From Bacteroidota bacterium (lineage in GTDB: Bacteria; Bacteroidota; Bacteroidia; Bacteroidales; PUMT01), in the NCBI GenBank assembly GCA_003554865.1, contig PWHJ01000142.1, positions 1 to 39,700 on the forward strand: a stretch of DNA of 39,700 bases. The letters run 5' to 3'. The position numbers and the translations under genes were made by a program. Each line of letters opens with the position of its first letter. Within the stretch, counting starts at the first letter, position 1. The notes beneath the pieces are model-generated. The model was given only the letters and a program-made list of their open reading frames with translations. It had not been told where the DNA came from and did no database searches. This document shows positions 1-8,012 of the stretch, piece after piece.

Positions 1-66
1 AAGCTAAAATACCATAAACCCTTCACTTTTCCTTGCATTTTTCACTCATTTTATCAACATATTGTC

Positions 67-97
67 TTGTTTATCAACAGTATAACCTCTATTTTAT
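67..97 (+). promoter_or_regulatory. possible promoter for the first receiver gene
   Basis: TTG at 67-69, a 20-base spacer, then TATTTTAT at 90-97. Spacing fits the Bacteroidetes -33/-7 pattern (TTG...TAnnTTTG), but the -7 box matches only 6 of 8 positions. It lies about 90 bases upstream of the start at 186. The rest of 1-185 shows no gene. Weak call. Confidence 0.25.
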
Positions 98-185
98 AGA
101 AAATCAGCAGACCCTATTTAATTTTAAATGCCGGTAAAGTGAGGGCTGATTTAGAGAGAAACTGAAACTATTAACTGATACAACC

Positions 186-683
186 ATGAAGGCAACTAAG
201 AAGAAGATCCTGATCACAGATGATGACATTGATGTTATAACTGCTGTGACATCTATTTTAAAAAAGGAAGGCTATGAAGTGATCCCTGCCATGAACAAAA
301 AAGAGGCCCTGGAAATCCTTCGAAGTGAAAAACCCGATGTGGCCATACTGGACGTTATGATGACCACCCATTACGAGGGTTTTGAGCTTGCGCGCGAGAT
401 GCTGGAAAAACCTGTATTTAAAAATATTCCGGTGGTTATCCAGACATCGCTTGAGGTACTTGTAACCACAAAATCAGCCGTAAGGGAGATGGCACGCGAA
501 TACAGAAAAGACCCTCTTTATAAAGATCTGCAGGTATTGCTTTTGAAGAACCCCACAGATGGGACGGCCGGTGTTGATTACAGGGATGAAGAAGGAAGAA
601 GCCACTGGATTCCTGTGAACGGATTTATAAAGAAACCTGTGGATGCTCAGAAACTTTCAGCCGAGGTTGCAAGACATGTATAG
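186..683 (+). CDS. stand-alone response regulator receiver with long insert (copy 1)
   Basis: This is a 165-residue single receiver (CheY-like) domain with no output domain. It is probably a phosphoryl-group carrier or protein-binding switch in the cytoplasm. Visible receiver residues are the acidic pocket D12/D13, phospho-acceptor D56 in ILDVMM, the switch Thr at T87 and the conserved Lys K150 in KKPVD. T87 and K150 are 63 residues apart; in CheY the distance is 22. About 40 extra residues (roughly 99-145) are therefore inserted between beta-4 and beta-5, including the charged segments REYRKDP and DEEGRSHW. It is 71% identical to the next gene, which keeps the same insert. Both sit just upstream of hydCBA, so a partner in hydrogenase-linked signalling is likely. 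No terminator is evident after it. The receiver fold is certain; the role is inferred. Confidence 0.9.
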   Translation: MKATKKKILITDDDIDVITAVTSILKKEGYEVIPAMNKKEALEILRSEKPDVAILDVMMTTHYEGFELAREMLEKPVFKNIPVVIQTSLEVLVTTKSAVREMAREYRKDPLYKDLQVLLLKNPTDGTAGVDYRDEEGRSHWIPVNGFIKKPVDAQKLSAEVARHV

Positions 684-800
684 GGTAATAATTTTTATTA
701 AAACAGGTGATACTTAACTGCAAAACGGATGCAAAAAAGTACCGGATCAAAAGGAAAAAAAATGGTAGTTAAGTTCGGTGAAAATCACGATATTGCTCTC

Positions 801-831
801 TTGCATGATCCATTGTATAAAACTAATTTTG
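801..831 (+). promoter_or_regulatory. promoter of the hydrogenase/signalling operon
   Basis: TTG at 801-803, a 20-base spacer, then TAATTTTG at 824-831, a full match to the Bacteroidetes -7 consensus TAnnTTTG at correct spacing. The predicted transcript would start near 838 and read into the second receiver gene at 906 and on through hydCBA. The 222-base gap between the two receivers holds nothing else convincing. Confidence 0.6.
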
Positions 832-905
832 CTATAAGTGAAAATGAAACAAGAAATGAAATGAAATCATTTTTCACCTAATTACTAACTAAAAACTGTC
901 AGATT

Positions 906-1406
906 ATGAAAACCACAGACAAAAAGATCTTAATCGTAGAGGACGACATTGATGTTATAAATGTAATGAAGTCGATCCTGACAAAAGAAGGCTACGAGGT
1001 AGCAACAGCGATGAACAAGAATGAGGGACTGGAAAAGCTTCGCAGCGAAAAGCCCGATCTTGCAATACTCGATGTTATGATGACCACTCATTACGAGGGC
1101 TTTGAGCTGGCCCAGGAGATTCTTAACAATCCCGAGTTTAAGGATACCCCGTTTTTGATACAGTCTTCAATTGATGTTCTGGTAACATCGAAAGCCTCTG
1201 TAAGGGATATGGCACGCGAGTACAGAAAGGATCCCAATTTCAAGGATCTGCAGGTGCTGCTGGTTAAGAACATAACCGACGGTTCGGCCGGAATCGATTA
1301 CAAGGATGAGGAAGGTAAAAGCCACTGGTTCCCTGTTCACGGTTTCATAAGAAAGCCTGTGGATGCACAGAAGCTTCTTGAGGAGATTGAAAAGCACATA
1401 AGTTAA
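906..1406 (+). CDS. stand-alone response regulator receiver with long insert (copy 2)
   Basis: This 166-residue receiver-only protein is a tandem paralogue of the preceding receiver: 117 of 165 aligned residues match by eye, with no gaps. It has E12/D13, phospho-acceptor D56, S88 near the switch position and K150 in RKPVD. The insert of about 40 residues before the last strand is better conserved than much of the domain: REYRKDP, KDLQVLL, DEEG.SHW and the FI.KPVDAQK end are all retained. That suggests the insert is a functional surface, perhaps for docking a kinase or the hydrogenase. Start at 906 has its own promoter upstream and lies 25 bases before hydC, so it is likely the first gene of the hyd operon. 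There is no DNA-binding domain. The specific partner is unknown. Confidence 0.9.
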   Translation: MKTTDKKILIVEDDIDVINVMKSILTKEGYEVATAMNKNEGLEKLRSEKPDLAILDVMMTTHYEGFELAQEILNNPEFKDTPFLIQSSIDVLVTSKASVRDMAREYRKDPNFKDLQVLLVKNITDGSAGIDYKDEEGKSHWFPVHGFIRKPVDAQKLLEEIEKHIS

Positions 1407-1431
1407 AAAACTTTGACAATGGAGTTGAGCT

Positions 1432-1899
1432 ATGGAGAACAATTTTAAGGAGATTTTAACCCGGTACCCCGAGGGGAGTGTTGAAAACCTGATACCCATA
1501 TTGCAGGATATACAGGAGGCAGAGGGTTATTTGTCGGAGGAATCTGTGGCAAGTGTGGCAAGGTATTTAGATATGCCGGCAAGTAAAATTTATGGAGAAG
1601 CCACATTTTACAACCAGTTTCGCTTCACCCCCCTTGGGAAGTACCATGTACAGGTATGCTGCGGGACCGCCTGTCATGTTTTGGGAGCAGCTACCGTTTT
1701 AGAGGAGATCCAGAAAAATATCGGTGTTGAGTCGGGACAGACATCAAAGGACGGATTGTTCAGTCTTGAGGTTGTTGCCTGTATAGGGGCTTGTGGATTG
1801 GCGCCTGTGATCTCCGTCAACGGAAATTTTCATGCCAAAGTAACAGGCGAGTCAATTAAAGAAATAATGGATAACTATCGTAATCAGGAAAAATCATGA
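1432..1899 (+). CDS. hydC: NAD-linked [FeFe] hydrogenase subunit HydC (NuoE-like, [2Fe-2S])
   Basis: This 155-residue protein is of the NuoE/24-kDa thioredoxin-like [2Fe-2S] family, the small subunit of trimeric HydABC hydrogenases. The N-terminal helical part contains YPEGSVENLIPILQDIQ. Ligand cysteines are visible in CCGTACH (about residues 77-82) and ACIGACG (C118 and C122), the expected C-x4-C...C-x3-C pattern. The gene overlaps hydB by four bases (ATGA), which implies translational coupling and a stoichiometric complex. In the known family the subunit relays electrons between the flavin subunit HydB and the iron-sulfur wires in the cytosol. A nuoE role in respiratory complex I is unlikely because no membrane nuo genes accompany it and hydA follows directly. 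Confidence 0.93.
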   Translation: MENNFKEILTRYPEGSVENLIPILQDIQEAEGYLSEESVASVARYLDMPASKIYGEATFYNQFRFTPLGKYHVQVCCGTACHVLGAATVLEEIQKNIGVESGQTSKDGLFSLEVVACIGACGLAPVISVNGNFHAKVTGESIKEIMDNYRNQEKS

Positions 1900-3848
1900 A
1901 TACTCAATATAACGACTCCGTAAAGGAGTTCCTAGTAAATGATGTTTTGAGGGATTTTACCGACAACTCCAACGACCCTGATCTGCTGGAAAAGATATCA
2001 GAATTGCGGCACGACAAGGTTGATGAGCCGGTGATTTATGTGGGAGCAGGCACATGCGGTCTTGGAGCGGGAGCTGGTAAAACACTTGAAGCTGTAAAAA
2101 ATTATATTAAGGAGAAGGGAGTGTCGGCCACAGTTACCGAGACCGGGTGTATCGGGCTTTGTGCTGTAGAACCGATAATGGATGTTCAGCTTCCCGGGTA
2201 TAACCGTGTTTCATTCCAAAATATCACAAGCGACAGGGTTGAGGCATTATTGGATGAGATCTTTCAATACCGGGTAAGCAGTGAAAATCTGCTGGGGCAA
2301 TTTGACACCCCTGGCTCAAAGGAGTGGGAAGGGGTGAAATACTTGCAAGAGCATCCTTTCTTTGCACCGCAAAAACGTCTGGTTTTAAAGAATTGCGGTG
2401 TAGTTAACCCGGTTGACATAAAGGAATATATTGCACGCGGGGGATATAAGAGTTATATGAAGACCCTGAACCTGTACTCCCCCCTTGAGGTTTGTGAGAT
2501 TATAGAGAAGAGTGGACTTAGAGGCAGGGGCGGGGGAGGATTTCCTACCGGCCGTAAATGGAAGTTTGCAAATTCCGAGGAGAGTGACCAGAAATACCTT
2601 ATCTGCAATGCAGATGAGGGGGACCCCGGTGCTTTTATGGACAGGGCGGTAATTGAAGGTGACCCTCACAGACTTATCGAGGGTATGGCAATCGGCGCCT
2701 ATGCTATTGGTGCCACAGAGGCTTATGTATATATCCGAGCCGAGTATCCTCTTGCCATACAGCGCCTTGAAATTGCTATCGAGCAGGCCAGGGATTATGG
2801 TCTGGTGGGGGAGAATATATTTGAAACCGGTGTGGATTTTGATATAAAGATCAAAAAAGGGGCAGGTGCATTTGTTTGCGGTGAGGAAACGGCACTTATA
2901 CACAGTATAGAAGGCAGAAGAGGAATGCCCCGTCCGAGGCCCCCTTTCCCGACCACCATAGGACTTTTTGGCAAGCCTTCGGTGATAAATAATGTTGAGA
3001 CCTATGCAAATGTTTCTGAAATATTGCTGAAAGGTCCTGAATGGTTTGCCTCCACCGGCACCGAAAACAGCAAGGGAACGAAAGTCTTTGCCCTTTCCGG
3101 GAAAATAGCGCTTACCGGACTTGTTGAGATACCCATGGGCACAACGGTCCGCGAGATTGTATTTGACATTGCCGGGGGAATTCTGGATAACCGGAAATTC
3201 AAAGCCGTTCAGATTGGAGGACCTTCCGGCGGATGTATTACAGAAGAAAACCTGGATATTCAGATAGATTATGAATCGCTTGTGAATGTGGGGGCAATGA
3301 TGGGCTCCGGCGGACTTGTAGTGATGGATGAGAATACATGCATGGTTGATGTTGCCAAATTTTTTATGGGATTCATCCAGCGTGAGAGCTGCGGAAAGTG
3401 TATCCCCTGCCGTGAAGGCACCAGAAGGCTTCTTGAGATCCTGGAAGGGATCACATCTAAGCCCGACGGCAATGATGAGACTGAAACACTCGACCGTTTC
3501 AAGGGGGTTATGCAGATTGAAAGCCTAAGTCGTGTAATAAGGGATACTTCGCTTTGCGGACTCGGGCAGACCGCTCCCAATCCTGTTATGAGCACCCATG
3601 AGAAATTCAGGGATGAATATGAGGCTCATCTCTATGACAGGCATTGCCCGGCCGGTGTTTGCCAGAACCTGAAGGTTTACAAGATAGACGTGGACAAATG
3701 TACCGGCTGTACGGTTTGTGTGAAAAAGTGCCCGGTTGATGCAATAATTGGTAGCAGGAAACAACCCCACTTTATTGTCGAGGATAAGTGTATAGGTTGC
3801 GGAGCTTGCTATGAAGCATGTAAGTTTGATGCAATTGAAGTAGTATAA
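1896..3848 (+). CDS. hydB: NAD-linked [FeFe] hydrogenase subunit HydB (NuoF-like flavoprotein)
   Basis: This 650-residue soluble flavoprotein, the NAD(H)-binding subunit of HydABC, has four parts in order. First is an N-terminal [2Fe-2S] thioredoxin-like module (GTCGLGAG... and TGCIGLC). Second is the NuoF-type FMN/NADH domain with GLRGRGGGGFPTG (about 207-219) and ADEGDPGAFMDR. Third is the 4Fe-4S motif ESCGKCIPCREGTRR (about 497-511). Last comes a bacterial ferredoxin tail with CTGCTVCVKKCP (about 602-613) and CIGCGACYEAC (about 632-642). The extra N- and C-terminal modules separate it from plain complex I NuoF and fit HydB of electron-bifurcating or bidirectional NAD hydrogenases. It overlaps hydC by four bases; hydA starts 21 bases after the stop. 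Bifurcation itself is inferred from family architecture. Confidence 0.95.
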   Translation: MNTQYNDSVKEFLVNDVLRDFTDNSNDPDLLEKISELRHDKVDEPVIYVGAGTCGLGAGAGKTLEAVKNYIKEKGVSATVTETGCIGLCAVEPIMDVQLPGYNRVSFQNITSDRVEALLDEIFQYRVSSENLLGQFDTPGSKEWEGVKYLQEHPFFAPQKRLVLKNCGVVNPVDIKEYIARGGYKSYMKTLNLYSPLEVCEIIEKSGLRGRGGGGFPTGRKWKFANSEESDQKYLICNADEGDPGAFMDRAVIEGDPHRLIEGMAIGAYAIGATEAYVYIRAEYPLAIQRLEIAIEQARDYGLVGENIFETGVDFDIKIKKGAGAFVCGEETALIHSIEGRRGMPRPRPPFPTTIGLFGKPSVINNVETYANVSEILLKGPEWFASTGTENSKGTKVFALSGKIALTGLVEIPMGTTVREIVFDIAGGILDNRKFKAVQIGGPSGGCITEENLDIQIDYESLVNVGAMMGSGGLVVMDENTCMVDVAKFFMGFIQRESCGKCIPCREGTRRLLEILEGITSKPDGNDETETLDRFKGVMQIESLSRVIRDTSLCGLGQTAPNPVMSTHEKFRDEYEAHLYDRHCPAGVCQNLKVYKIDVDKCTGCTVCVKKCPVDAIIGSRKQPHFIVEDKCIGCGACYEACKFDAIEVV

Positions 3849-3869
3849 TATATTATAAAAAACAGAGTC

Positions 3870-5594
3870 ATGAGCTTTTTAATAAATGTAAACAACAAAG
3901 ATATAGAAGCAAGAGAAGGTGAGACCATTCTGGATTCATTGAATAGAGAGGGGTTAAATGTGCCTACGCTTTGTCACCTGAAAGGCAAGCTTCCCACAGG
4001 ATCATGCCGGATGTGTGTGGTGGAGGATATTAACTCGGGCAGGCTGGTTGCAGCATGTGCCAGTCCTGTTTACGAAGGAATGAAGATACAGACTCATTCC
4101 CACCGTGTAGTCGAATCACGCAAAATGATCGTGGAGCTTCTGCTTTCGAACCATCCCGATGACTGCCTTTATTGTGTAAGAAATAAAAACTGCGAGCTGC
4201 AGGACCTCTCAGATGAGCTTCAGGTACGTGAGCGGCGCATAAAGGGGAAAAAGAACAACATTAACCTTGACAGGTCAAGCCCCAGCATTGTGCGCGATCC
4301 TGACAAATGTATCCTGTGCGGTCGCTGTGTTCGCGTTTGCGAGGAAGTTATGGGAGTCTCCTGCATAGATTTCATAAACAGGGGCAGTGATTCTTTTGTC
4401 GGCCCGGCTTTCAATAAAAGTCTCAATACATCCAGCTGTGTGAAGTGCGGTCAATGCATCATGGTATGCCCAACAGGGGCACTGTCGGAGAAAAGTCACT
4501 TTCCGGAGCTTATATCAATGCTGAACAACCCTGAAAAGACGGTTGTGGTGCAGTATGCCCCTGCAATTTCAGTATCTCTGGCCGAGGAATTTGACATGCC
4601 TGCCGGGGTTGATATAACCGGCATTATGAATGCGGCACTGCGCAAAATTGGATTCAACTATGTATTTGATACCACCTTCACTGCCGATCTTACAATAATG
4701 GAAGAGGCAGGTGAGCTTGCTGAGCGTATCAATGAAGGCGGTAAGCTGCCTATGATAACAAGTTGCTGCCCGGGCTGGATAAAATTTGCCGAGCAGTTTT
4801 ATCCCGATATGCTGCCAAATCTTTCCACCTGCAAGTCACCTCAGCAGATGATGGGGGCCGTGATCAAGTCGTACTGGGCAGAAAAATCAGAAGTGAAGCC
4901 GGATGATATTTACTCAGTTTCTGTAATGCCATGTACTGCCAAGAAGTTCGAGGCCCAGCGTGAGGAGATGACCTCCAAGGGGATAAGTGATGTGGATGCT
5001 GTGATAACCACAAGAGAGCTTGGTCAGCTTATACGAATGTACGGTATTGACATAAACAGTATGGCGCCGGAAACCACTGATTCGCCTTTGGGTTCCAGAA
5101 GCTCCGCAGGCAAATTGTTCGCCGCATCGGGAGGTGTGATGGAGGCCGCCATGAGAACCGCTTACTATATGATCACCGGAGAGGAGCTGTTGCGCTTTAA
5201 GATCGAAGCTTTAAGAGGTATGGACGGCTCCAAGGAAGCCAGTGTAAAAATAGGGGATATGAATGTAAATGTGGCTGTTGTAAATGGACTGGCAAATGCC
5301 CGCAAGCTGATGGAAAAAGTTAAAAAAGGGGAAAAGGAATACCATTTCATTGAGGTAATGGCTTGTCCGGGTGGCTGCATCAACGGCGGAGGCCAGCATA
5401 TAGGGGCAAGCGAGGATGAGATTAAGGCAAGGATGAAGACATTGTATGATATAGATGATAAAGAAACCGTTAAGGTCTCTCATAAGAATCCGGAGATTGT
5501 AGAGTTGTATGAGAAGTTCCTGGGTAAGCCTATGGGTAAAAAATCCCATGAACTGCTTCATACAGATTATTTCAAAAGGGAAGTTCTGTTATAA
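3870..5594 (+). CDS. hydA: [FeFe] hydrogenase catalytic subunit HydA
   Basis: This 574-residue enzyme catalyses 2H+ + 2e- <-> H2. Domains in order: an N-terminal [2Fe-2S] (C35, C46, C49, C63), a His/Cys-ligated cluster motif (HPDDCLYCVRNKNC), two [4Fe-4S] motifs (CILCGRCVRVC, CVKCGQCIMVC), then the H-cluster domain. The three signature loops are intact: TSCCPGW (C299, C300), MPCTAKK (C355) and MACPGGC (C499, C503). The proton-path residues E279, E282, R286 and S319 fall at exactly the positions used in Clostridium pasteurianum CpI, which is also 574 residues, so the enzyme should be active. There is no C-terminal [2Fe-2S] extension. Together with hydC and hydB it forms a trimeric NAD/ferredoxin-type enzyme. 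The maturases HydE, HydF and HydG are not in the window. Confidence 0.96.
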   Translation: MSFLINVNNKDIEAREGETILDSLNREGLNVPTLCHLKGKLPTGSCRMCVVEDINSGRLVAACASPVYEGMKIQTHSHRVVESRKMIVELLLSNHPDDCLYCVRNKNCELQDLSDELQVRERRIKGKKNNINLDRSSPSIVRDPDKCILCGRCVRVCEEVMGVSCIDFINRGSDSFVGPAFNKSLNTSSCVKCGQCIMVCPTGALSEKSHFPELISMLNNPEKTVVVQYAPAISVSLAEEFDMPAGVDITGIMNAALRKIGFNYVFDTTFTADLTIMEEAGELAERINEGGKLPMITSCCPGWIKFAEQFYPDMLPNLSTCKSPQQMMGAVIKSYWAEKSEVKPDDIYSVSVMPCTAKKFEAQREEMTSKGISDVDAVITTRELGQLIRMYGIDINSMAPETTDSPLGSRSSAGKLFAASGGVMEAAMRTAYYMITGEELLRFKIEALRGMDGSKEASVKIGDMNVNVAVVNGLANARKLMEKVKKGEKEYHFIEVMACPGGCINGGGQHIGASEDEIKARMKTLYDIDDKETVKVSHKNPEIVELYEKFLGKPMGKKSHELLHTDYFKREVLL

Positions 5595-5612
5595 TATTAA
5601 TATTTTACGGCG

Positions 5613-7601
5613 ATGGGACATGCAAACAGAGATAAGGTTGTAACAACGGTCAAGGGCAAATGCAGGGTATGTTTTACCTGTGTGAGAGAATGTCCTGCAA
5701 AAGCGATAAAAATTGTTGACGGACAGGCCGAGGTGCTGAGTGAAAGGTGCATTGGTTGCGGTAACTGTGTCAGCGTTTGCAGGCAGAATGCAAAGGTTGT
5801 CCTTGACCTTAAGGGTGAGGTTGAAAGTTTGCTGGCCAATAAGGATAAAAAGAATGTTGCACTTGTTGCACCCTCTTTCCCCGCGGAATTTACTGAACTG
5901 GAAGATTACAGGTTGCTTGTGGGAATGGTTCGCAAGCTGGGGTTTGACAAAGTAATGGAAGTTTCTTTCGGTGCCGATCTTGTGGCGCGTCAGTATAAGA
6001 AGCTGCTGGAGAGCGAAAACCAGGGCGACTATATCTCGTCAGACTGCCCGGCAATAGTGTTCTATATTGAGCATTACCATCCCGGTCTTGTAAGTCACCT
6101 TGCACCAATTGCATCACCGATGGTGGCCATATCAAGGCTGGCAAGGCACCTGCACGGTGAAGATATAAATACCGTTTTTATCGGCCCCTGCATCGCCAAA
6201 AAAGCCGAATCGGATGAAATAGATGTTGCCCTTACCTTTTCTGAGCTCAGGGAAATGTTTGAAAAATATTCAATAACGCCTGATAAGGTTGAACCATCTT
6301 ATTTTGATGGTCCGGCTTCAGGTATGGGGGCATTGTTTCCCTTGAGCAGGGGGTTGCTGCAAAATGTAAAAAAATCGGACAATATTGTTGAGGGTAATAT
6401 AATTGTCGATTCGGGCAAAACGCGGTTCAAGGAGGCTATAAGTGAGCTTGAAAGAGGAGAGATAGCCGGCAACAATCTCGAGCTGCTTTGCTGTAATGGC
6501 TGTATAATGGGACCGGGAATGACAGACAGGGAGAACTTTTATTATAAATGGTCCCAGATAGGCAAATATGTCAAAGCCAAGCTGCAGGGCATAGATACCC
6601 AAAAATGGAGGGATGACCTTGAAAAGTACGGGGAAATTATAGATCTTTCCCAGAAACACATGCCGCTTGACAGGCGTATAGAACGACCTGAGGAGCAAGA
6701 GGTTGAAAAAGTACTCAGGGAGATGGGCAAGGAAGATGAGTCAGATCTTCTTGATTGCGGGGCATGCGGATATGAAACATGCCGTGAACATGCCGTTGCC
6801 GTAGTGCAGGGATTTGCGGAGGATAAAATGTGTCTTCCCTACACGATAGAAAGGTTGCACCAGTACATTGAGCGGCTCAATTTGACCAATGAAAAGCTAA
6901 AGAATACAAAGCTTGAGCTGAGGCATTCGGAAAAGCTTGCACACATGGGCCAGATTGCCGCCGGAATTGCACATGAGCTGAATAACCCTCTGGGGGTAAT
7001 TACAATGTACAGCAATATTATCTATGAGGAGCTGGAGGAGAATGACCCCAAAAGAGATGAAGCTGATCTTATTGTGAAGCAGGCTGACAGGTGCAAGAAA
7101 ATTGTGAGCGGATTGCTGAATTTTGCAAGGAGCAACAAGACCAAACTCAGGAAAACCGATATGGCTGAGTTGGTTAACAGGAGCCTGGAATCTGTTGTAA
7201 TTCCCTCAAATGTTCAGGTTTCGGTCGATTCAGATCTGGATGATACGATGGCAGCTGTTGATCAGGAGCAAATGATGCAGGTTCTCACAAATCTTGAAAA
7301 AAATGCGGTTGAGGCTATGCCTGATGGCGGGGAGCTTAAGGTACACTTAAGCGGCAATAAGGAAAAAATTCATATTAGCATTACAGATACCGGCTGCGGT
7401 ATTCCTGAAGAGAATAAGGAGAAACTTTTCACTCCCTTTTTCACAACCAAGGATCTGGGCAAGGGAACGGGACTCGGGTTGCCCCAGGTTCACGGAATTG
7501 TAAAAATGCACCAGGGAAAAATCAATGTAAAATCAAATACAGAGCCTGAAAAAGGACCGACAGGGACGGAATTTATAATAACTATACCAAGAAACATTTA
7601 A
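5613..7601 (+). CDS. hydrogenase-like sensor histidine kinase (H-cluster domain fused to Fe-S and kinase domains)
   Basis: This 662-residue protein has no membrane segment. In order it has two [4Fe-4S] motifs (CRVCFTCVRECP and CIGCGNCVSVC), an [FeFe]-hydrogenase large-subunit-like domain (about 75-330), a four-Cys Fe-S motif (C382, C385, C390, C407, like PF04060), a short coiled linker, a HisKA domain with phospho-acceptor H454 in IAHELNNPLG, and a HATPase with DTGCGIPEENK and GKGTGLGLPQV. All four cysteines expected to hold the H-cluster remain (C145, C193, C293, C297). The proton-transfer Cys of TSCCPGW is replaced by Asp (D144 in SSDCPA), so turnover should be poor, as expected for a sensor. 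It follows hydA by 18 bases. It probably reports hydrogen or redox state to the neighbouring receivers. The function is inferred from domains. Confidence 0.9.
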   Translation: MGHANRDKVVTTVKGKCRVCFTCVRECPAKAIKIVDGQAEVLSERCIGCGNCVSVCRQNAKVVLDLKGEVESLLANKDKKNVALVAPSFPAEFTELEDYRLLVGMVRKLGFDKVMEVSFGADLVARQYKKLLESENQGDYISSDCPAIVFYIEHYHPGLVSHLAPIASPMVAISRLARHLHGEDINTVFIGPCIAKKAESDEIDVALTFSELREMFEKYSITPDKVEPSYFDGPASGMGALFPLSRGLLQNVKKSDNIVEGNIIVDSGKTRFKEAISELERGEIAGNNLELLCCNGCIMGPGMTDRENFYYKWSQIGKYVKAKLQGIDTQKWRDDLEKYGEIIDLSQKHMPLDRRIERPEEQEVEKVLREMGKEDESDLLDCGACGYETCREHAVAVVQGFAEDKMCLPYTIERLHQYIERLNLTNEKLKNTKLELRHSEKLAHMGQIAAGIAHELNNPLGVITMYSNIIYEELEENDPKRDEADLIVKQADRCKKIVSGLLNFARSNKTKLRKTDMAELVNRSLESVVIPSNVQVSVDSDLDDTMAAVDQEQMMQVLTNLEKNAVEAMPDGGELKVHLSGNKEKIHISITDTGCGIPEENKEKLFTPFFTTKDLGKGTGLGLPQVHGIVKMHQGKINVKSNTEPEKGPTGTEFIITIPRNI

Positions 7602-7613
7602 AATAATCAAGAT

Positions 7614-8012
7614 ATGAAGAATGAAGAAAAGAAAACAATATTTCTGGTTGACGATGATGCAGACTATGCTTTCCAGATGACCAAAATGCTTGAGAATATG
7701 GGCTATGAGGTTGTAAGCGCCAACGGGCAGAAAGAAGCCGAGGAGAAGATTGAAAATATAAAGCCCGATCTGGCCATTATTGATCTGATGATGGAGAACA
7801 AGGACAGCGGTTTTATTTTAAGTCACCGCTTGAAAAACCGTTTTCCCGATGTTCCCATAATAATTGCAACGGCACTGACATCTGAGACCGGCATGATGTT
7901 CAGCCTCGAAGATGAGGAAGACAAAAAATGGATCAAAGCCGATGCTTATCTGGAAAAGGGACTAAGGCAGGATCAGCTGGAAAGGGAAATAAATAAACTG
8001 TTAAAATTATGA
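7614..8012 (+). CDS. stand-alone response regulator receiver
   Basis: This is a 132-residue single receiver domain. The acidic triad is D13/D14, the phospho-acceptor is D57 in IIDLMM, the switch Thr is T86 and the conserved Lys is K115, followed by Gly instead of Pro. T86 and K115 are 29 residues apart, slightly longer than the usual 22. Segments such as IDLMMENKDSGF and LEDEEDKKWIK resemble LDVMMTTHYEGF and DEEGRSHW of the two receivers at the head of the cluster, so it looks like a trimmed relative of that family. It starts 12 bases after the sensor kinase and overlaps the next gene by four bases (ATGA). The most likely role is direct phosphoryl acceptor of the upstream hydrogenase-like kinase. 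It has no output domain. Confidence 0.9.
   Translation: MKNEEKKTIFLVDDDADYAFQMTKMLENMGYEVVSANGQKEAEEKIENIKPDLAIIDLMMENKDSGFILSHRLKNRFPDVPIIIATALTSETGMMFSLEDEEDKKWIKADAYLEKGLRQDQLEREINKLLKL

Noticed and set aside
729-881. A 50-codon + strand frame between the two receiver genes
   Set aside because: It overlaps the full promoter at 801-831, has no recognisable domain and has lysine-rich composition expected of AT-rich spacer.
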